NCBI GenBank assembly: GCA_001970855.1
Contig: LSSN01004314.1
Span: forward strand, 1 to 12,381
DNA length: 12,381 nucleotides
Reading direction: 5' to 3'
From: Smittium culicis
Taxonomy: Eukaryota > Kickxellomycota > Harpellomycetes > Harpellales > Legeriomycetaceae
Each line of letters begins with the position of its first letter. Position 1 is the first letter of the stretch. Below, one piece after another: positions 9,938 to 12,381 of the stretch. Below the pieces are notes generated by a model. That model did no database searches, was not told the origin of the DNA, and saw only the letters and a list, made by a program, of their open reading frames with translations. The translations under genes and the position numbers were made by a program.

Positions 9938-11081
9938 CCAGATGCGTAGAGCTGAAATGAAAAGTGAATTATTGAATTTTCCAAACTTTTAAATAAAATA
10001 TTTTGAATAATTTACTCAGATTATAAATCACTAGAAAAAAAAAGATAATACCTAGTATATTTCCGTCGATTTTATACTAATAGGTGTTTCTTTCATAAGA
10101 AGTAATATTTAAATGGCTAATCAAAATTAGCAAACAGGTTTCTATAATGTTAGATTCAACACTAGACGCAATAAAATATTAATTTTCTTATAAATATCTC
10201 CGAATAATTGATTTCATATAAACTAGTAGAAAAGCAAAAAAAAATTATTAAAATTTTATTGCTAAGAGTGTTATATTATCGATTATTATCCATATTTAAT
10301 ACTCATTTACACCTTTATTAGAAGAATGACAAAATAAAATAGCTTTTATAAAACTATTTATTATTAGCGCTATTTTCATAAGACTTTAAAATAAAAGTAA
10401 AAAATAAAATTCATACAGGATATTTTTGACTTTGAAGAACTTTTATGTATTATGAATTACGCTGTTTGAAATTTAATATTTAATTATTATCCAATAAAAA
10501 AACTTATTATTTTTTTTTGTTGTTGCAAATAATACTTTTAAAATGAAATAAATTAATAGAAAAATCAAAATGACTTTCTAGTTCAGCCAATAATAAAAAA
10601 AAAAATTAAAACAATCCGCTCAATAATTTTAAGCTGCAGCAAAGTGCTTTCTTCCTTCAGAATATCACATTTTAAATATTCATACTAATTTTACGACTAT
10701 TATATTGGTTATTACACATGAAACATTATACTTTGATTAATTAAAAATATAAAAAAATACCAGTAATTCTTAAATACAGAGTTGTGACTAAAGATCACAT
10801 TTCTATAATTAAATTATTGAATATTATATTTGTTGTTTCACAAAAAGGGTAATATAATGAGCGACAAAATAGAATTAATTTACAATATTTTTTAAACGGA
10901 AATGAGTTTACATAAATCCTAAACAATGTTTCAACTAAAATATTTAAGATTACTAAAAAAAAGTTAATTATAGTTAATTGAGTGAGTTATATTAGAATAC
11001 ATAGAAAGAGTTAGTTTTTTACATATATTTTTATTTGATTTGATTTTAAATACCTTAGATTTTAAAGCCATATTGATTATA
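9938..11081. other. AT-rich stretch with no gene, bordering the MITE cluster
   Basis: No gene is supported. It contains one GC-richer island with a short minus-strand frame (10583-10684), an A11 run at 10595-10605, and two segments (about 10337-10380 and 10795-10850) that weakly resemble the middle of the 190-bp element found downstream. Their resemblance is mostly A/T and is not strong enough to annotate as copies. Confidence 0.55.
10583..10684 (-). other. Coding-like short frame in a GC-richer island
   Basis: On the minus strand 33 residues are open, ending in TGA at 10583-10585. The middle reads DILKEESTLLQLKIIERI and is followed by a hydrophobic run. The charged, leucine-spaced segment corresponds to a GC-richer patch (10621-10665). 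No start codon, splice signal or family is identifiable. An exon scrap, a transposon scrap and chance all remain possible. Confidence 0.1.
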
Positions 11082-11270
11082 CACTTTTCTATACAACACT
11101 CTTTAAAAAAATTGAGTTGTATGATTCGCCAGTGATTTAAAAGCAGCTTTATTGTTTGCTTCTATTATTCAACAAAAGAATAATTATATTGACCAGGAAT
11201 TATGTTTAATTTATTGATTGCATCTGGCTATATTTGGTAGATCAAAAATAGTCTACCGTCAGCGAAAGGG
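11082..11270 (+). mobile_element. piggyBac-type MITE, old full-length copy A
   Basis: This 189-bp copy begins with a decayed terminus (CACTTTTCTATACAACACTC, aligning base for base with CCCTTTCCCGTCCGACGCTC of the 11585 copy at 12 of 20 positions). It ends with the well-kept TAGTCTACCGTCAGCGAAAGGG. Internal landmarks occur in the same order as in the other copies: TGATTCG, then TTTGCTNCTATT, then TATATTTGGTAGATCAAAAATAGTCTACC. The base word after the right end is ATAA, one change from TTAA; the left flank is less clear (TATA). There is no coding capacity. It is among the most diverged copies in the cluster, so an old insertion. Confidence 0.75.
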
Positions 11271-11454
11271 ATAATTTATTTCAAATAAAGCTGAATACAG
11301 ACTTTGAATTGCATTTTTTAGGAATATTATATAACAAATTTTAAATTTCAATATTAAAAAATTTGAAAATTATCAGCAGGTATTAAAATGAGGGTTTAGA
11401 AAAAAAATTCACTTACACTAATTATATAGTTAAATATTTTCAAGATCATTTGAC
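11271..11454. other. Spacer between MITE copies
   Basis: This is about 180 bp of AT-rich sequence separating two element copies. I could not align it to the element, and it holds no frame or RNA. Confidence 0.5.
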
Positions 11455-11550
11455 CCCTTACAGTCAAAAAATCTTTAAAAAAATGAGCTTATCGATCCAA
11501 AAGTAATTTAAAAGTGGATATACTATTTGCTGCTATCATACACAAACTAA
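11455..11550 (+). mobile_element. piggyBac-type MITE, 5' half-copy B
   Basis: It starts CCCTTACAGTC and follows the element through the AT-rich block, a TTATCGATCC equivalent of TTGATTCG, and TATTTGCTGCTATCATACAC. The match is lost near 11550. The remaining 34 bp before the next copy (11551-11584) contain TCAAAAATA, which could be a leftover of the element's GATCAAAAATAGTC 3' part, implying an internal deletion. The right boundary is therefore approximate. Confidence 0.55.
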
Positions 11551-11584
11551 CGCCTGGGCGAGTGTCAAAAATAAATCATTTCAA

Positions 11585-11776
11585 CCCTTTCCCGTCCGAC
11601 GCTCTTAAAAGTAAATACGAATTTATTGATTCGTCTATGGTTTATAAGCATGTTTAATATTTGCTACTATTTTACAATACAGCAATAACTATCTTAACTT
11701 TGGAATTAAAGTATTTTTATACAATATAGTTGGATATATTTGCTAGACCTAAAATAGTCTACCGTACATGAAAGGG
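11585..11776 (+). mobile_element. piggyBac-type MITE, full-length copy C
   Basis: This is a 192-bp element with termini CCCTTTCCCGTCCGACGCTC and, at the right, AGTCTACCGTACATGAAAGGG. The reverse complement of the right end begins CCCTTTCATGTACGG, giving an imperfect terminal inverted repeat of about 14 bp. The flanking tetranucleotides are TCAA (11581-11584) and TTAA (11777-11780), one mismatch from the TTAA duplication typical of piggyBac insertions. Internal landmarks include TTTATAAGCATGTTTAATAT, TTGCTACTATTTTACAATA and GTTGGATATATTTGCTAGAC. It has no coding capacity and would need a transposase supplied elsewhere. The family assignment rests on ends plus TTAA and is an inference; a satellite built from this unit is the alternative. 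Confidence 0.78.
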
Positions 11777-11780
11777 TTAA

Positions 11781-11838
11781 ATAGGTACATTTGGCTGTTT
11801 TTTGTGGACCAAAATCAGTCTACTACCCCTGTAAAGGA
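11781..11838 (+). mobile_element. piggyBac-type MITE, 3' fragment D
   Basis: About 58 bp match only the right end of the element: TTTGTGGACCAAAATCAGTCTACTACC, then a decayed TAAAGGA terminus in place of GAAAGGG, followed by TTAG (one change from TTAA). It begins straight after the TTAA that closes copy C, so its left part was lost by deletion or displaced by copy C inserting into or beside it. Confidence 0.6.
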
Positions 11839-11969
11839 TTAGTAACTTTTTTATAAGTATATTTGAAACTAACCATACGATACTTTGTTAGTACATTGTG
11901 TGATTTGAAGCAAACCATATGAATATATCCAATTATATTAACAAAAAAAACATCACTGTAAACTATTAA

Positions 11970-12160
11970 CCCTTTCCCGGGAGGTAGGCTATTTTTGATC
12001 CAATTGATATATCCAACTGTGTTCAATTAAAATACTTTTATCCCGAGGTTTAAAAATAAATATTAGTAAATTGTATTATAGATGCAAATAATAAACTTTC
12101 TTATAAATCATAAATGGATCATTAAATTATTTTTTTTAATGAGCGTTGTACGTGAAAGGG
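11970..12160 (-). mobile_element. piggyBac-type MITE, full-length copy E, inverted
   Basis: This 191-bp copy lies on the minus strand. Read in element orientation it runs from CCCTTTCACGTACAACGCTC (plus-strand 12160 leftwards) to AGCCTACCTCCCGGGAAAGGG (ending at 11970). A perfect TTAA (11966-11969) abuts the 3' terminus; the other flank is ATAC, so that side of the duplication has decayed. Internal landmarks are the same as in the other copies: ATTTATAAGAAAGTTTATTA, CCTCGGGATAAAAGTATTTT, GTTGGATATATC and GATCAAAAATAG. Over its first 77 bases it is about 90% identical by eye to the copy at 12249, closer than to the 11585 copy. Confidence 0.78.
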
Positions 12161-12248
12161 ATACGATTTAAATGCTGTATTGTTGGTTTTTAACTACAAA
12201 TAGAAAATTTTCGTAAATAATAAACGAGTCAATATTTTTATCTCTTAT

Positions 12249-12381
12249 CTCTTTCCCGTTCAACGCTCATTAAAAAAATTAATTTAATGATTCGATTATA
12301 ATTTATAAGAAAGTTTATTATTTGCTGTTGTTTTACAATATAACTATATTTTTTTACACCTCGGGATAAATGTATTTTAAT
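12249..12381 (+). mobile_element. piggyBac-type MITE copy F, cut by the window end
   Basis: The left terminus is CTCTTTCCCGTTCAACGCTC, preceded by TTAT (12245-12248, one change from TTAA). The element continues through ATTTATAAGAAAGTTTATTA, TTTGCTGTTGTTTTACAATA and CCTCGGGATAAATGTATTTT and is cut after about 133 bp. If it has the usual length it should end about 60 bp beyond the window. It faces copy E head to head. Confidence 0.75.

Noticed and set aside
10337..10380. Possible further decayed MITE copy (TTTATTATTAGCGCTATTTT region)
   Set aside because: It is similar to the element's core over about 35 bases only, with no recognisable ends. Chance similarity in AT-rich DNA cannot be excluded.
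10795..10850. Possible further decayed MITE copy (TATTATATTTGTTGTTTCAC region)
   Set aside because: It resembles the element's middle (TTTATTATTTGCTGTTG), but the match is mostly A/T and no terminus or TTAA-like flank could be assigned.
11823..12026. 67-codon open frame on the minus strand
   Set aside because: It runs across the 3' end of fragment D, a spacer and part of the inverted MITE copy E. The element copies are not conserved as coding sequence (indels and stops differ between copies), so this is a chance frame through repeat DNA.
1..12381. Bacterial, endosymbiont or organelle origin suggested by the very low G+C
   Set aside because: Such genomes are gene-dense even at this composition. 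Here there are no long frames and no rRNA or tRNA genes, and the right end carries eukaryote-style MITEs.
1..12381. CRISPR array, phage or defence island
   Set aside because: No regularly spaced repeats with unique spacers and no protein-coding genes are present. The repeats at the right end are 190-bp elements in both orientations with irregular spacing.

Overview
The window is about 12.4 kb of extremely AT-rich, essentially gene-free DNA. By sampling lines by eye, G+C is about 20%: mid-20s in roughly the first 1.5 kb, and falling below 10% in places around 4.7 kb. The longest stop-free stretches are 60-80 codons, about what chance gives at this composition. There is no bacterial gene density, operon, Shine-Dalgarno-led gene, rRNA, convincing tRNA or CRISPR array. 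The best reading is intergenic or intronic DNA of a eukaryote with a very AT-rich nuclear genome. An AT-rich arthropod is plausible; aphidiine parasitoid wasps, for example, have genomes near 24-26% G+C. Nothing here fixes the taxon.

Layout: 1-1249 is non-coding with a small A9GTTT minisatellite (508-547). A 53-codon open frame on the + strand (1283-1444) lies in one of the more GC-rich patches. A GC-rich island near 2520-2600 carries coding-like frames on both strands. From 2650 to 5627 the DNA is almost pure A/T, with one perfect 11-bp hairpin (3344-3372). A 60-codon ATG frame sits at 5679-5861. The stretch 5862-11081 is again featureless apart from homopolymer tracts, a 17-bp palindrome (6824-6840) and a few GC-richer islands with short minus-strand frames (8326-8427, 9763-9879, 10583-10684). 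All of these frames are weak, and I would not call any of them a gene without outside support.

The one clearly supported structure is at the right end (11082-12381). It is a cluster of copies of one non-autonomous element of 189-192 bp with ends CCCTTTC...GAAAGGG, flanked by TTAA or TTAA-like tetranucleotides. This fits a piggyBac-type MITE (miniature inverted-repeat transposable element). There are three full-length copies (11082-11270 +, 11585-11776 +, 11970-12160 -), one copy running off the window (12249-12381 +), a 5' half-copy (about 11455-11550 +) and a 3' fragment (11781-11838 +). The last two large copies lie head to head around an 88-bp spacer and form a long foldback. The elements encode nothing, so any mobility would have to come from a transposase elsewhere in the genome.
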